Position numbers and translations under genes: made by a program. The notes under the pieces are model-generated. The model saw only the letters and a program-made list of their open reading frames with translations. It was not told where the DNA came from and ran no database searches. 64,000 bases of DNA from Icerya purchasi (taxonomy: Eukaryota > Arthropoda > Insecta > Hemiptera > Monophlebidae): NCBI GenBank assembly GCA_039619475.1, contig CM077115.1:141372172-141436171 (forward strand), read 5' to 3'. Shown here piece by piece: positions 12,790 through 24,182 of this stretch (the stretch's first letter is position 1; the number at the start of each line of letters is the position of its first letter).

Positions 12790-14962
12790 CATATCAATCA
12801 TCTAATCTCACTCGAATCCGAGTATGAGTTCTCCACCGAGACCTATGTTTGTAGCGCATGTGAGAGACTAGTCCAATGCGGTGCGTTGTTGTGAAATCAT
12901 ACAGTTGGCAGGTTATATTTCGCTCTGTGGTATCATCTTTACCAGCAAGGTTCTCCTTTTTCCTTATCGGCTTAACATCCGCTAATTTGGTCACCGTTTC
13001 GGACCACACTCTACGATTTTGAGCGCAGCATTCCCAGGCGTCCCTCTTTGGGTTAATGTTAATTATTTTCAAGTCGCTAGCGATGACATCTTATAATCGC
13101 AAACATGGTCTACCAATCGAGCGTTTGCCATTAGCCAGAACTCCATATATTAATCTTTTTGGGATTCGACCGCCTTCCATCCGGAGGACATGTCCCAACC
13201 ATTTCATACGTTTTATTGACAGCAACTGATCAACCGAGTAGCAATTTGTTCTCACCAATATCTCTTCGTTTGATACGTGATCAAACCATCTTAACCGGAG
13301 TATTCTTCATAGAAACCTCTGATGACACGTGTCCACAGTTCCTTAATCTGTTTCCTCATTATTGGCCAAGACTCACCTCCGTATAAAAGCACGGGTATAA
13401 TCATTGCTTTGTAGATACCTATTTTTGTTCCATCGATAAACCTTTGCTATTGAACACGCGGGAATGTAACTTACAGAAGGTCGTGTTTGCCTTTTTAACC
13501 GTGATGAAATTTCGTCCCCAAGCGTCGCATATTTATTTACTACGCTTCCTAAATACTGGAACTTCTCAACCGAAAATACTGTTTTCGTTTATTTCTACGC
13601 AGTCTATATCATTATTGATTTGTAAAATTTCTGTTTTATTGAAATTTATAGAAAGCCCAAAGTCTTTATATGTACATTCCAAATGCCTTAATGTTTCCCG
13701 TAATTTATCTGCATTGTCAGTGACCATGACACTGCATACTGCAAGTTTGTTTAACACCTATTTCAGTCGCGCGTTGTTTGAAAGTTATGTGCACCATGCT
13801 CATATAAAAGTTAAACAATGTAGGCGCGAGTACGAAACCTTGTTTTACGCCTGTATTTATAGGGATAAGCCTGGTTAGTCCAGCGCGTCACATATTACAA
13901 TTGCTTTGGTTTCATCGTGTAGTTGCTTTAGGAGATATAGCATTTTTGGTGGGCATCCTACTTCTTTAAGATATGCCCATAATGCCTCCCTATTAACAGA
14001 ATCAAACGCCTTTCTGACATCAATGAATGCCATGTATACCCTGGAGGACTGTTCTCTGCTTTTTTCAATTATCTGTCGCAGCGAGAAAATCATATCATTT
14101 GTATTCGACTCTCCCGAAAACCACACTGATTTTTTGGAAGGAGCGAATTTACTAGGTGCTTCAGCCTTTCTAGTAGAATTTTACTGAAAATCTTTCCCAC
14201 GGTGCAGAGGAGAGCGATGCCTCTATAATTCGTGCAATCCGCTTTCTCTCCTTGGTTCTTATAAATGGGTATTATTGCCGCTTCTTTAAAGTCCAGTGCA
14301 ATTTTGCCTTCAAGCCATATTTTATTGCAGAGAGTATGCAAGCAATTTACAATGTCATTTCCTCCAATCTTATAGATGTCTGCCGGTATGCCATCTAGTC
14401 CTGGAGATTTGTTATTTTTCATACTTCTAATTGCTTCCTTTACTTCATGGATAGTTGGTGGCTCATCTAACTTTTTATTTTTATCTTTGCTCGGTATCGT
14501 TTGTAAGAGATTCATGTTTACATCGCAGTCATTATTTAACAGTTGTTGGAAATATTCTTCCCATCTATTCATTACTCCTTGTCTATAAAGAATTTGGTTT
14601 ACATTTTGGAGTCTCCTAGTTTCTTTTTGCGCCTGGACTTTTGCTTTTTTAAAGATATCATGCTTAACTTTGTCGACCTTATCAGCCTGATACTTGACGA
14701 ACGCTTGCTCCTTATGTTCTAGTAATTTTTTAATTTCTTCTGCGTTGTCAGCAAACCAATCCTGTTGTTTGGTTTTCCTATATCCTAATACATTCTTACA
14801 GATATTATTTATTTTTCCTTTAATTGTGCCCCAATACTCAGCTGGCGACATATAATGTTGTTGTATTTCATGGACTGACTTTCTAAATTCCATTTCAAGG
14901 CGTTGCATGACCGATTTATCTTTTATTGCACTTACGTTGCAATTAGTATAATGTTCCAAAAA
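12790..14962 (-). mobile_element. 5'-truncated LINE with decayed reverse transcriptase
   Basis: Reading the minus strand, 14959-14090 keeps one frame: a linker, then RT fingers and palm blocks (VKEAIRSMKNNKSPGLDGIP, AAIIPIYKNQGEKADCTNYRGIALL). After a frameshift near 14110, 14126-13875 holds motif A (AFIDVRKAFDSVNREALW). The YADD-type motif C cannot be found; the region 13757-13875 where it should lie is scrambled or deleted. The thumb and C-terminal part follow with stops (13757-13566 FNKTEILQIN; 13072-12794 LKIININPKRDAWECCAQNR), ending with a CHH-type finger-like segment HRIGLVSHMRYKHR. The endonuclease is missing, so the copy is 5'-truncated at about 14962 and inactive. It belongs to the LINE group whose RT ends in 'GR.R.R..D....DL' followed by a terminal finger; clade not assigned. 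Confidence 0.85.
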
Positions 14963-15184
14963 AATGTATATTACAGTTACACAGAAATGAACAAAGAATC
15001 ATCCTGCAGCGGGAGTTTTGGTATTTTCTACACGGGATAATTTATCTCTCCCAAAAATCGACTCTCCCATTTTTTTTTATTAAGAACTATCTACGTTAAC
15101 TATTAAAACAGTGGGAAATAAAAATAAGGTCAATGTTTTCACATTTGGTGTAAATCGTGTGCTTACATGTAGTTAATTGTGAGT
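14963..15184. other. Short linker between the LINE and a tandem repeat
   Basis: No coding trace. It contains GGGAG/CTCCC words like those of the repeat to its right and may be a further, more diverged repeat copy. Confidence 0.4.
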
Positions 15185-15665
15185 ATTTTGGAGGTTTTGG
15201 CCGTTAATGAGCAGTGAAATAGCTCAGTTACAGGTTGCGCTAAATATTTAGATGCTGTGTTGACTATTTGAACGATATTCCACTAATGGGGAAGAAAATA
15301 GCGTTAAGTTGTCCTCTCCCATTTATTTTTGGTATAACAGTGTTTCTATGGGGGTGCTAGCTTTCATAATGGTTAAGCTGGGTTGCGCTAGGTCTAAGAC
15401 AAGTGTGCTAGCTTTTTTAAAATTCTAAAACAAATGGGAGAGTTAGTTTAATAAACCCCCCGGGGTTTTGACGGTTACTGAAGGGTACGCTAGGGTGCAC
15501 TAGGTATGTAAATGCTGCACTAGCTGTTTTAACGATCTATCACAAGGGGGGGGGGGTAGCTTTAAGTTACTCTCCCAGTACTTTTAGCTGTAATACAGGT
15601 TCTACAGGTACGCTAGCTTTCGTAATAGTTGCACCAGGTTACACTAGGTCTAAGATAAGATTTTG
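15185..15665. repeat. Imperfect tandem repeat, two units of ~255-270 bp
   Basis: Three landmarks recur in the same order: GGTTTTG.C.GTTA.TGA at 15193 and 15464, GATGCTG with ACGAT..(T)CAC at 15251 and 15511, and GCTAGCTTTC.TAAT.GTT followed by ACTAGGTCTAAGA.AAG at 15358 and 15612. The spacing drifts from 270 to 254, so the copies have indels. Units carry runs of C or G (CCCCCC at 15456, G-run near 15547). No ORF. The origin is unknown. Confidence 0.7.
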
Positions 15666-17719
15666 CCACCATTCGGGCTTTTTGCGTAAGCTTTGGGGGG
15701 CGAGTCAAACCCCCAAAACTTAGTTTTATTAATAAACAATTTTTGGAAAAAGTTTTTTTTTCTCTTATTTAAATAAAAATTAATAAAAAAAAAATCGCTG
15801 TAGCCAGTAAATCTGTTCTTATTAAAATATTTTAATTTTTCTTAATAATCATCATGATTAGCTTTTTTACAGGGTAGTAAATCTTAAAGTGTCGTAATTT
15901 AATATCAATAAATGAGAGGGTTTTTTAAAAATTGTGATTTACTGTTATGTTATTGAATTTACGTTTTATTCAGTCATAACGGTACTGAACTGTTTTATAT
16001 TGTAAGTACATATAAAAGTGTATGTTCTCAGATATACAATGAACGAACGTATTAGAGTAGAAATTTTTTTTTTTGGTAGTATGCAAATTCACATGTTTCT
16101 CTCAAATGTTTAATAATAATTATGGTCGAATTTCGACTAATGGGTGAAAACTAGTATATATATAAATGTACAACGTTACATATTCCATATGACGAATTTT
16201 CTTTTCATCGTTTTATTATAAGCTACTTTAAAAGCAAATCATGCTATTAAAAAAAAAAAAAAAAAAAAAGTCAACCTTGGTAAATAAAGTTTAACGAGTT
16301 TTAGTAAAAACGTGGCCAGAACATTTGAATGTGATTCGTGAGAACAATTTATGTATATATTATTTTGGCTTTAATTATACCGCTAGTATTCTCGTAAATA
16401 ACGCTGTTATTATACGGAGAAAAAAAAAGAAATAACACGGAACGTACACTAGTAAAACATCTTACAGACGAGTAAAAATTTTTATCTTTTGTTTACATGC
16501 AACAAAACCAAATAAAACAGTAATAATTACGTTTTCTTTTCAATCGCACGTTCTTACAAACGGACAGAAGATATAACCAATGCTCTAAATCGAACTTTGC
16601 GCTGGCTCAGAACGCGCATTTATCTTAGTTTTAAATCTTTTAACAAATCACTGGTAAACTATGTTCTTGTTTGGTTTTTGAAAAAAAAAAAAAACACCTT
16701 CTGTAAAGAAGCTATTAAATAATACCAAAACCTAAATAACAGATTACTTTTTTACACAGCTTTTAAGAAGTATAGCTGAATTCCTAAAGTTTAATTACAG
16801 TACTGTATTTCACTTTATTCAATGTCGTTGTAAATTTTTAAGATGCATTTTAATTGCAGTAATTTTCAGGATTCTTATGCCCCAGTTTGAAACTGGAATC
16901 TTCTTTTGATACTAAGTACGACATTTTATTAACTAGGAAAAAAGAAGAAAATGAAATAAAATCGTTCAAAATGCGGTGACAGATAATATTTTTATAAAAA
17001 AGAAGTAATATTGCGCTTGATAGATTTAATTTTAACGTGAAATATATTAAATATAATTATATAATGATATTTAATATCGGCATGTTCCTAAAATTTCATA
17101 TTTACATGGCATAAATACCCCATCATAATTATCTTCACATTATATCACTACGATCATAAAATTCTTACTATTGGTCGACTGCGCAGAAATGCGAATAAAA
17201 GCTTTATAAAAAGATACCTAAAAAGAAATCGATTATCAGAACAATATAGAATATAGAAGAAGTTCCAAACTACATATAATTTCAAACGGATGTAATTACC
17301 AATAAAACGGAAAAAGCGGAACCACAGAAAAGTTAAAGGGAGACGAAAAATAGATTAGTGGGAAAAACAATTTTGCACGAATATTAAACGACTTGACATC
17401 GAAACAAAAACCAGTTGTTATCCCAGGAGCAACCGTTTTCGTCGAAGAGGTAAAAAAAACAACCAATTTTCTATTTTCAAAAAGGGAAATAGTACTAACT
17501 ACTTAATAACATCGGGGATTTTTGATTTTCTCTAATCTCCTGTACACGGGCCCGTGATTGTGGTTTATAGCAAATCCTAAAACTAGACTCAGCAATCTGA
17601 AAATCGACTACTAAGTATTACAATTACGATTTTAACGAATACACGTTAATCACGATCAATGGAAAATAATAATTGGTCCTTCTTGCAGATAATTTAATAG
17701 TAACGTAAGCAGAGGCGAT
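15666..17719. other. Intergenic, no gene seen
   Basis: AT-rich sequence with poly-A runs (16250-16269, 16680-16694) and a perfect 12-base palindrome CACGGGCCCGTG near 17546. No coding or mobile-element trace I can support. Confidence 0.5.
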
Positions 17720-17728
17720 GGTGCCAAG
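17720..17728. other. Target-site duplication, left copy (GGTGCCAAG)
   Basis: The nine bases GGTGCCAAG immediately precede the left terminus AGCAGCGTC and recur at 30461-30469 directly after the right terminus GACGCTGCT. A preceding T is also shared, so 10 bp is possible. Confidence 0.9.
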
Positions 17729-18435
17729 AGCAGCGTCAAGTTAGCCCCCCCCCCCCATGACGGAATTTTAAAATCAAATTCAACTAAACAAATTGTGCCC
17801 GTTTTGTGCCGAATTGTGCTGATAATAAAAAGTTTTGTGCCGCACTCTAACACGTGGTATTAGTAAAAATTGTCCCGGGGGGCTAACTTGACGATAGCCC
17901 CCCCAAAATTTGAGAATTTAAAAAAAGTAATTATGCCATTAGATAGCAATAGTTTTGTGCCGATTTGTGCCGCTAATAAAAAATTTTGTGCCGCACTTTA
18001 ACACCCAGCAATAGTAAATAATTGATCCTGAAAGGCTAACTTGACGATAGCCCTCCCCCCCAAAATTTGAGAATTTAAAAAAAGTAATTATGCCATTAGA
18101 TAGCAATAGTTTTGTGCCGCTAATAAAAAATTTTGTGCCCTACTCTGGCACGCAGTAAAAGTAAATAATTGATCTGGGAGACTGAATTCACGGTAGCCCC
18201 CCCAAAGTTTGAGAATTAAAAAAAAGTAATTATGCCTTTAGAAAGCAATAGTTTTGTGTCGATTTGTGCCGCTAATACAAAATTTTGTGCCCCACTCTGG
18301 CACGCAGTAAAAGTAAATAATTGATCTGGGAGACTGAATTGACGATATTCTCCCTGAAATTTGGGAATTTTTAAAAAGTGATCATGTCCTTAGATAGCGA
18401 TAATTTTGTACGGAATTTTGCCTATAATAAAACCA
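17729..18435 (+). repeat. Left arm: ~4.7 tandem units of ~150 bp
   Basis: Unit starts are at 17729, 17883, 18037, 18181 and 18332 (the last partial). Each contains CTAACTTGACGATAGCCCCC-like, AGTAATTATGCC, TAGCAATAGTTTTGTGCCG and AATTTTGTGCC words. The inner units have diverged from each other (for example CTGAATTCACGGTAGCCC and CTGAATTGACGATATTCTCC), unlike the right arm. Confidence 0.9.
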
Positions 18436-18884
18436 ATTAGTTAATTATTATTATTTGTCATTTAATACATAAGTGCATACGATATTTTTCAGTCATCAAT
18501 CTATTTTCAGTTTAATGACCTTCTAATAAGAAATTGTGTTTAGTTAGAATGTTAAACACCATCTCTATAGGTTGATCTGCCTAATTAAGTATGGTTCATG
18601 TGTTCACATAAATTATTGCAGTGTAATCAAACTCACACATTCGTTCGTCTGTTAGTAAGGTGAATATGGGTTTGGAACAATTTGTTTTATTTGCAGCTGC
18701 CGTATAAACAATTTGTATATATGTTGATATAGACTCATTTTTTTCTGTATCCCTGTTCGGGGAGCCAGTTGACAGGGACTCATTTTCTTCCCTTTTCGTT
18801 TTCGATGATAAAAAGGATTCGGATGAAGATAAAAAAAATAAAAAGATATCAAATAATTTTGGAAATTTTTGTGCGCCAGAGTCA
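18436..18884. other. Internal sequence of the foldback element, nothing recognised
   Basis: Unique-looking AT-rich sequence between the left arm and the nested hAT. No ORF with family resemblance. Confidence 0.4.
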
Positions 18885-18892
18885 CTCTGCGG

Positions 18893-20118
18893 CAGTGTTT
18901 TTCAAACTTTTAATGCCACGACTCCCTTATGATCGGAATAAATCTTGCGACCCCCATATCACAAACATTTAACAACAATTATTTTATGTAAGAGGTATAT
19001 ATGTTTTACCTTTGTCAAGTGTCTTATTGGCCACCAATAGATGGCCGCTATATGTCTTTTCGATAACACAAAAAACTGAGCTAACTTTAAAGTACAAGAA
19101 ACTCAAAGAATTATTAAATAAAACAGGTTCGGATGTTCAAACAAATAAATCGTTAATAATAACCGGGTAACCGAAAGATAAATATAATAATTAATGTTAT
19201 GTATTTAACGTTGTTAATTGAGTAAGTTTTTCATTTTGAACCTTGTATTATTAATTATTATATTTTGTCTTTCGGTTACCCGGTTATTATTTTTGTTATT
19301 ATGAACCAAAACGGATTTAACAAAAAAATCGTTGCTACAAAGTGATCCAAAAATACGGAACTTTTATGGCCTGTCAACAAATACAGGAGGTATTCTCTCC
19401 CTTGCCAGTACTGACTCGCCTATTTAAGAACCGTCCAAATGGTTAGTCAAAAAACTCGCGCCATTTGTAGGTGGTACTGCATCTTTTGTCAATAACTCAT
19501 ATCACTGCAATTGAACAACTGACAATGGGTGAGTTTTCATGTGATATCACTTTTCACCAGCATACCCACAACAAACTGGATCTTAAATGTAGAAAATTGT
19601 AAGAAATTAATCGATTAGGAAAGTGCAAATCCTAGCTAAACTTACTACAACGATGAAAGAAAAACACATAGATCTTGTGTCTGACGGGATGCTTAAAATG
19701 TAATTTAATTCGCAGAAGATTGACGAATTCCGTATGAGACGAAAAGAAAAATACCCAGAACTTGCTAGGAAACCTCTGAAGTTAATAGTACCATTTGCGA
19801 CATCCTACCTGTGTGAATTAGCGTTCTCATCAATGACACATTTAAAAAATAAATATAGAAACAGAATGGAATTAGAAAAGGACTTAATCGTTTGCATATC
19901 AAAAATACAACCACGTTTTAACAAATTAGTAAAAGAAAAACAGGCACACCCATCTTACGAATAATTAATTAATGATAAGTAACTAAAAACATTTCATACT
20001 TAATTTTGTGTTGTTTTTAATTTTTAATAAATCATTCAATTTTATTCGTGTTTTTTTTTCAATTTATTTGTAATCGGCTACCCCCAGGGGGTCGCGACCC
20101 ACACTTTGAAAGACACTG
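18893..20118 (+). mobile_element. Internally deleted hAT transposon (1226 bp)
   Basis: The left end CAGTGTTTTTCAAACTTT and the reverse complement of the right end, CAGTGTCTTTCAAAGTGTG, form the hAT-type terminal repeat, with GACTCCC / GGGGGTCGCGACCC just inside. The flanks CTCTGCGG (18885-18892) and CTCTATGG (20119-20126) are an 8-bp target duplication with two mismatches, which suggests an old insertion. Only the C-terminal part of a transposase remains (19734-19964). The element is therefore non-autonomous and nested in the foldback element. Confidence 0.85.
19734..19964 (+). pseudogene. hAT transposase C-terminal (dimerisation) remnant
   Basis: 76 codons running from a Met without good initiation context to a stop. 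The core YLCELAFSSMTHLKNKYRN and the following RMELEKDLIVCISKIQPRF match the conserved hAT C-terminal dimerisation block of the ZBED5/FAM200-like group (pattern YLCE.gFS...nIKnK.R..l..e.DL...lS...P). The BED finger and the catalytic Asp residues are absent, so it is a relic of an internally deleted element. Confidence 0.8.
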
Positions 20119-20212
20119 CTCTATGGTGTGTCGCTATCGGTAAGCTCTGCCTAGCAGAACATTAGGCTTCTTGATTTCTGGAATGAACAAAGGTGTACAG
20201 AGTTACGCACGT

Positions 20213-20640
20213 GGTTACATTGCTTGCATTTTTTTTGTACGAACTCTTACGAAATCGTACGAGTTCGCACGACCAGCTTCATGCGACTAATCTATTTTTT
20301 TTCATCAGAATTCGTTCGAAGTTTATGTCACAGTGTCCGTTTTCAGTGTTTGTTTATTCTGAAATATGAAATCTGAAAAAATAATCAGTCGAATTGAAGA
20401 AAGAATATCAGATTTTACACACGTAATTGGTTCCATTTTACTAAATTGTTGAACAAATCATAAAAAAAGAACGGGCAATGTAACTTCTTGACTGACGATC
20501 CCAAGAAGAGAAATAAACTGCTCTCTGTAAATTCCCTGTCCATACAAACAACACCGCAAGTATTATAATCATCTTGTTCGTACGGATTCGCATGATTTCG
20601 TACGATCAGTTTTTTGTACGAATTCTGATCCAATGTAACC
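20213..20640. mobile_element. Possible small inverted-repeat element (MITE candidate)
   Basis: GGTTACATTG at 20213 and its complement CAATGTAACC ending at 20640 enclose 428 bp. Just inside both ends lie related words (TTGTACGAA, TACGAAATCGTACGA on the left; TTCGTACGATCA, TTGTACGAATTC on the right). No clear target duplication was found, so the boundaries and even the element status are tentative. The right part overlaps the flank of the RTE-like insertion site. Confidence 0.4.
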
Positions 20641-20773
20641 GCTGCCTTAGAGTAAAGTGACGAAAATCGCACGATGTATTCTCGCCTTTCGTTAAGGAAT
20701 ATTTTTTTTATTTTTTTTATTTTTCGACTTTGGCCATCTGAGGACCACGGAAATATTACACGAATAACGCCAG

Positions 20774-23700
20774 CTACATTTCGTTCCTCCCCATTTTCTT
20801 TCGTTTGTTTGCCCAATATTCTTTCATTTTATCCGAGTGCGCTTTCTTCATTTCTTCTGTCCACTTACGCCCTGTTTTCTTCACTGTGTCCTTCCGGAAT
20901 CCTTGAAAAGTCTGAACCTTCCGACTGAACTTGTTTCTGTCTTCAATTTCACTTTCGCTGATCCCCATCTGTTCCAAATCTCGTTTTACTTGTACTATCC
21001 ACAGTATCCTACATTTCGGATTATTGTCGAAGTAGTCAAAGATTCTTTTGGTAAGGCGTTCATTATCCATTCTTTTGATGTGACCATAAAAGGCGATTCT
21101 TCTTTTCCTAAATGTGTCACTGACCTTTTCTATTATTTCGTATACTTCATTATTGCTCCTTAATTTCCAGTACTCATCGTCTCTCCTGGGGCCCAATATT
21201 TTCCGGATTATTTTCCTTTCCTTAATTTCCAACTGGTGCATTTCCTTGTTCGAAGTCATGTTCAGGCATTCAGCTGCGTATAGGCACTGCGGCTTAATAA
21301 CGGTGTTATAGTGTCTTATTTTGGCATTTCTAGATATTGATTTTTTATTATACGTGCTTCTTGTTAGCTGAAATGACCTTTCCATTCTATGTATTCGTTC
21401 TTGCATCGATCTTTTATCCCCAGCGTTTACTTGGATCGTTTCTCCTAGGTATTTAAATTCTTCCACTCTTCTTATCACTCTTCCATGCGTTTTTATTATG
21501 TTGGGATCCTTTTTATCACTCGTCATGAATTTGGTTTTCTTGAAAGCTATTTCCAGCCCGACCTTTGCTGCCATCTCACTTAATATTTCAACTTGACGCT
21601 TAGCCTCTGCTACACTACCGGCTACCAGTGCAAGGTCATCTGCAAATGCAAGGCAGTCTATCTGCAGGTTGTTTTTCTTCCGTCCAATCATCACTTTCTT
21701 AATTCCTTCCTGCTCCGTGGCTTTTCTCCATTTCCGTATTACCTTTTCTAAAACGCAATTAAATAGTATGGGCGATAATCCATTACCTTGTCGCACGCCG
21801 GTTCTTATCTTAAATGGATCCGAGTATTCGTTTCGGAATTTGATTTTTGATCTTGTGTCCGTTAGCGAGTTTATAATCAGTGATCGCAATTTGGTGTCCA
21901 CTCCGAACTCTTCTAGGATGTTGAATAAAGCTACTCTGTCGACCGAGTCATAAGCTTTTTTAAAATCTACAAACGTGACTACTATTCTTCTGGCTCTTGA
22001 TTTTTCGTAGCTTAGTATTAGTTTAAGGTTCAGGATCTGCTCCACACACGATCTGCCCTTTCGAAACCCAGCTTGGTACTCACCCAACTGGTTGTCCAGC
22101 TGCTCTTCAAGCCTTTTCAGGATAGCTTTCGAGAATATTTTATACGTTACTGGCAGGAGCGAAATTCCTCTGTAGTTGTTAACATCTGTTCTTTCCCCTT
22201 TTTTGTATATTGGGCATATTAATGCAGTCTTCCAATCCTCAGGAATCTTTCCTGTATCCCAAATCTGTAGTATTATTCTGTGTAATTTTTCAACACTTTC
22301 TCCTGTTGCCAATTTCCACATCTCCGCAACAATTGCGTCAATACCACCCGATTTGTTATTTTTAAGATCTTGAATGATTTGCTCAATCTCGCGGAGATCA
22401 GGAGCCTTTAAAACCTCTCTTATCCTTACTTGGTTACCGTGCTCGAATCTTGTTTCTGGTTCTTTACAATTTAAAAGTTTGTTAAAATAATCTGCCATTA
22501 TCTCGAAATTTTCCTTATTATTTAACGCTAATTTGCCCGTGTTATCCTTAAAGCATAGGGAAGATGCCTTATATCCCTCTAAGTCCTGTTTGAAGGTTTT
22601 GTAGAAAGATCTGGTCTTGTTTCTCTTGAAATCATTTTCTATTTGGTCCAGTCGTTCTTTTTCATAGTTTCTTTTCACTGTTCTTATAATTTTTGCTGTT
22701 TCTTTTCTCTGTGTTTTAAATCTGTCATAATCATCCTGCTGCTTAGATGAATACCATTTTTGCCAAACTAATTTCCTCAATCGAATGGCTTCTTCGCACT
22801 CCTCATTCCACCAAGGATGCCTCTTGTTTTTCTTTAGCGGGGCTACGCTGAACGCAGCGGCGACAAGTTGTTCTTTAATTCCGTCCCATTCCTCTGAGGC
22901 GATCTTTAACTGTTTTTGAAATTCCGTTTTTTTTAATTTCAACGTTTCGATATCTATGCGTGGAATATTATGTTTTCTCCTGCGATTTCTCAGTTGGGGG
23001 ATAAATCTCAGTTTTATTGTTGATAGGTAGTGATCAGAGTCTATGTTGGCTCCTTTCTTGACCTTGACGTTCATAATTTCTTTTTGATTTTTATGCGAGA
23101 TGGCCACATGATCTATTTGAAACCCACCCAGGTTGTTATTTGGAGACTTCCAGGTTTTTTGTTTTCTCGGTAGTTTTTTGAATGCCGTGGACATTATCTT
23201 CATATTGAATCCTTCGCATAAATTTATTAAGCGCTCGCCATTCCTGTTCGTCCTTTTATGAGCTGGGTACTCCCCCACTATTTTCTTATATTTCTTCTCT
23301 GGACCTATTTGCGCATTGAAATCACCAAGCAGGATCTTGATATTCTTCTCCGGAATCTTTGCGATTACGTCTTCTAGCGTTTCCCAGAATTTCTCGACTT
23401 TTTCTGGATTTTTCCTATTGTCGTCATTTATAGGTGCGTGGCAATTTATTAAAGTATATACTTTATTTGCACAATGTAGAGTTAGTGTTGATATGCGTTC
23501 GTTCGGCGACTGAAAATCAGACACCGAGTCTAGCACCATATTGCTCACTAGGAAAGCTGTTCCCAGGTGTGGTATTCCATATCTGGTAGGGTTCACTCCG
23601 TTTTTGCCTTTAATGATTCGATAACCTTCTGTTTCTATTATACTTTCATCTTTATATCTGGTCTCCTGTAGTGCTAAAATTTCGATTTTTTGTTCCTTCA

Positions 23701-23944
23701 TTACTGTAATCAGCTGTTTTAATTTTCCGACTTTAAGGAGTGAGTTAATGTTCAGGGTTCCGAAATAATACTTCTTCTTTGTCCTCAATCTCTTCGTCTG
23801 TTCATCATATACAGTCCTATTCTTCTTAAAGCATGTTGGTCTGAGCTCCCCAGAAAATGAACGCTCAGATGCACCATAGATGGTGGAGGATTTCCTTTGC
23901 AGGTTACCTCCTGGGGTAGTTAAATGAAATGTTTTTTCCATCAT
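20774..23944 (-). CDS. LINE endonuclease-reverse transcriptase, intact (1056 aa)
   Basis: It encodes the polyprotein that nicks target DNA and copies the element RNA by target-primed reverse transcription. The start at 23944 (ATG ATG) follows an in-frame TAA four codons upstream. An apurinic-type endonuclease spans about residues 60-310: N at 65-67, QETR at 93-96, GDFN at 207-210, IDHV at 277-280 and SDH at 303-305, so all catalytic blocks are present. A basic linker with PWWNEECEEAI (377-387) follows. The reverse transcriptase spans about 510-830: NYRGISLL at 590-597, motif A FVDFKKAYDSVDR at 658-670, motif B GVRQGNGLSP at 716-725, motif C FADD at 767-770, and thumb EFKYLGETI near 829. The C-terminal region is basic (GHIKRMDNERLTKRIFDYF) and ends in a Lys-rich tail. 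No frameshift or stop, so it could be active. Confidence 0.93.
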   Translation of the reverse strand: MMEKTFHLTTPGGNLQRKSSTIYGASERSFSGELRPTCFKKNRTVYDEQTKRLRTKKKYYFGTLNINSLLKVGKLKQLITVMKEQKIEILALQETRYKDESIIETEGYRIIKGKNGVNPTRYGIPHLGTAFLVSNMVLDSVSDFQSPNERISTLTLHCANKVYTLINCHAPINDDNRKNPEKVEKFWETLEDVIAKIPEKNIKILLGDFNAQIGPEKKYKKIVGEYPAHKRTNRNGERLINLCEGFNMKIMSTAFKKLPRKQKTWKSPNNNLGGFQIDHVAISHKNQKEIMNVKVKKGANIDSDHYLSTIKLRFIPQLRNRRRKHNIPRIDIETLKLKKTEFQKQLKIASEEWDGIKEQLVAAAFSVAPLKKNKRHPWWNEECEEAIRLRKLVWQKWYSSKQQDDYDRFKTQRKETAKIIRTVKRNYEKERLDQIENDFKRNKTRSFYKTFKQDLEGYKASSLCFKDNTGKLALNNKENFEIMADYFNKLLNCKEPETRFEHGNQVRIREVLKAPDLREIEQIIQDLKNNKSGGIDAIVAEMWKLATGESVEKLHRIILQIWDTGKIPEDWKTALICPIYKKGERTDVNNYRGISLLPVTYKIFSKAILKRLEEQLDNQLGEYQAGFRKGRSCVEQILNLKLILSYEKSRARRIVVTFVDFKKAYDSVDRVALFNILEEFGVDTKLRSLIINSLTDTRSKIKFRNEYSDPFKIRTGVRQGNGLSPILFNCVLEKVIRKWRKATEQEGIKKVMIGRKKNNLQIDCLAFADDLALVAGSVAEAKRQVEILSEMAAKVGLEIAFKKTKFMTSDKKDPNIIKTHGRVIRRVEEFKYLGETIQVNAGDKRSMQERIHRMERSFQLTRSTYNKKSISRNAKIRHYNTVIKPQCLYAAECLNMTSNKEMHQLEIKERKIIRKILGPRRDDEYWKLRSNNEVYEIIEKVSDTFRKRRIAFYGHIKRMDNERLTKRIFDYFDNNPKCRILWIVQVKRDLEQMGISESEIEDRNKFSRKVQTFQGFRKDTVKKTGRKWTEEMKKAHSDKMKEYWANKRKKMGRNEM

Positions 23945-24182
23945 GCGTGTAATTTAGAATTAACTTCGGAGGAGATAGTGAAAATGTTCTGCACTATCTC
24001 ATGATTAAAACTGAGATTGTAAGTCCCAGAGTGATGTTTCAGCCGCTCCTGACATGGAGAACCGACGCTGTCGGGAAGCCGCCTCTAACATGAGGTACCG
24101 TCGCGCCCTGTGGGATTCACTTAGTCTGACCACTCTGCTTGAACCTGTCCGGCTTGGGAGGCCCTTCTGGTAGAATACACTA

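Noticed and set aside
17729..18435. CRISPR array or bacterial repeat array
   Set aside because: Units of ~150 bp repeat as a whole without unique spacers, and the context is eukaryotic.
20415..20816. 133-codon minus-strand open frame upstream of the foldback interior
   Set aside because: It runs across the LINE 3' tail and target duplication into unique sequence, so the frame is produced by the insertion junction.
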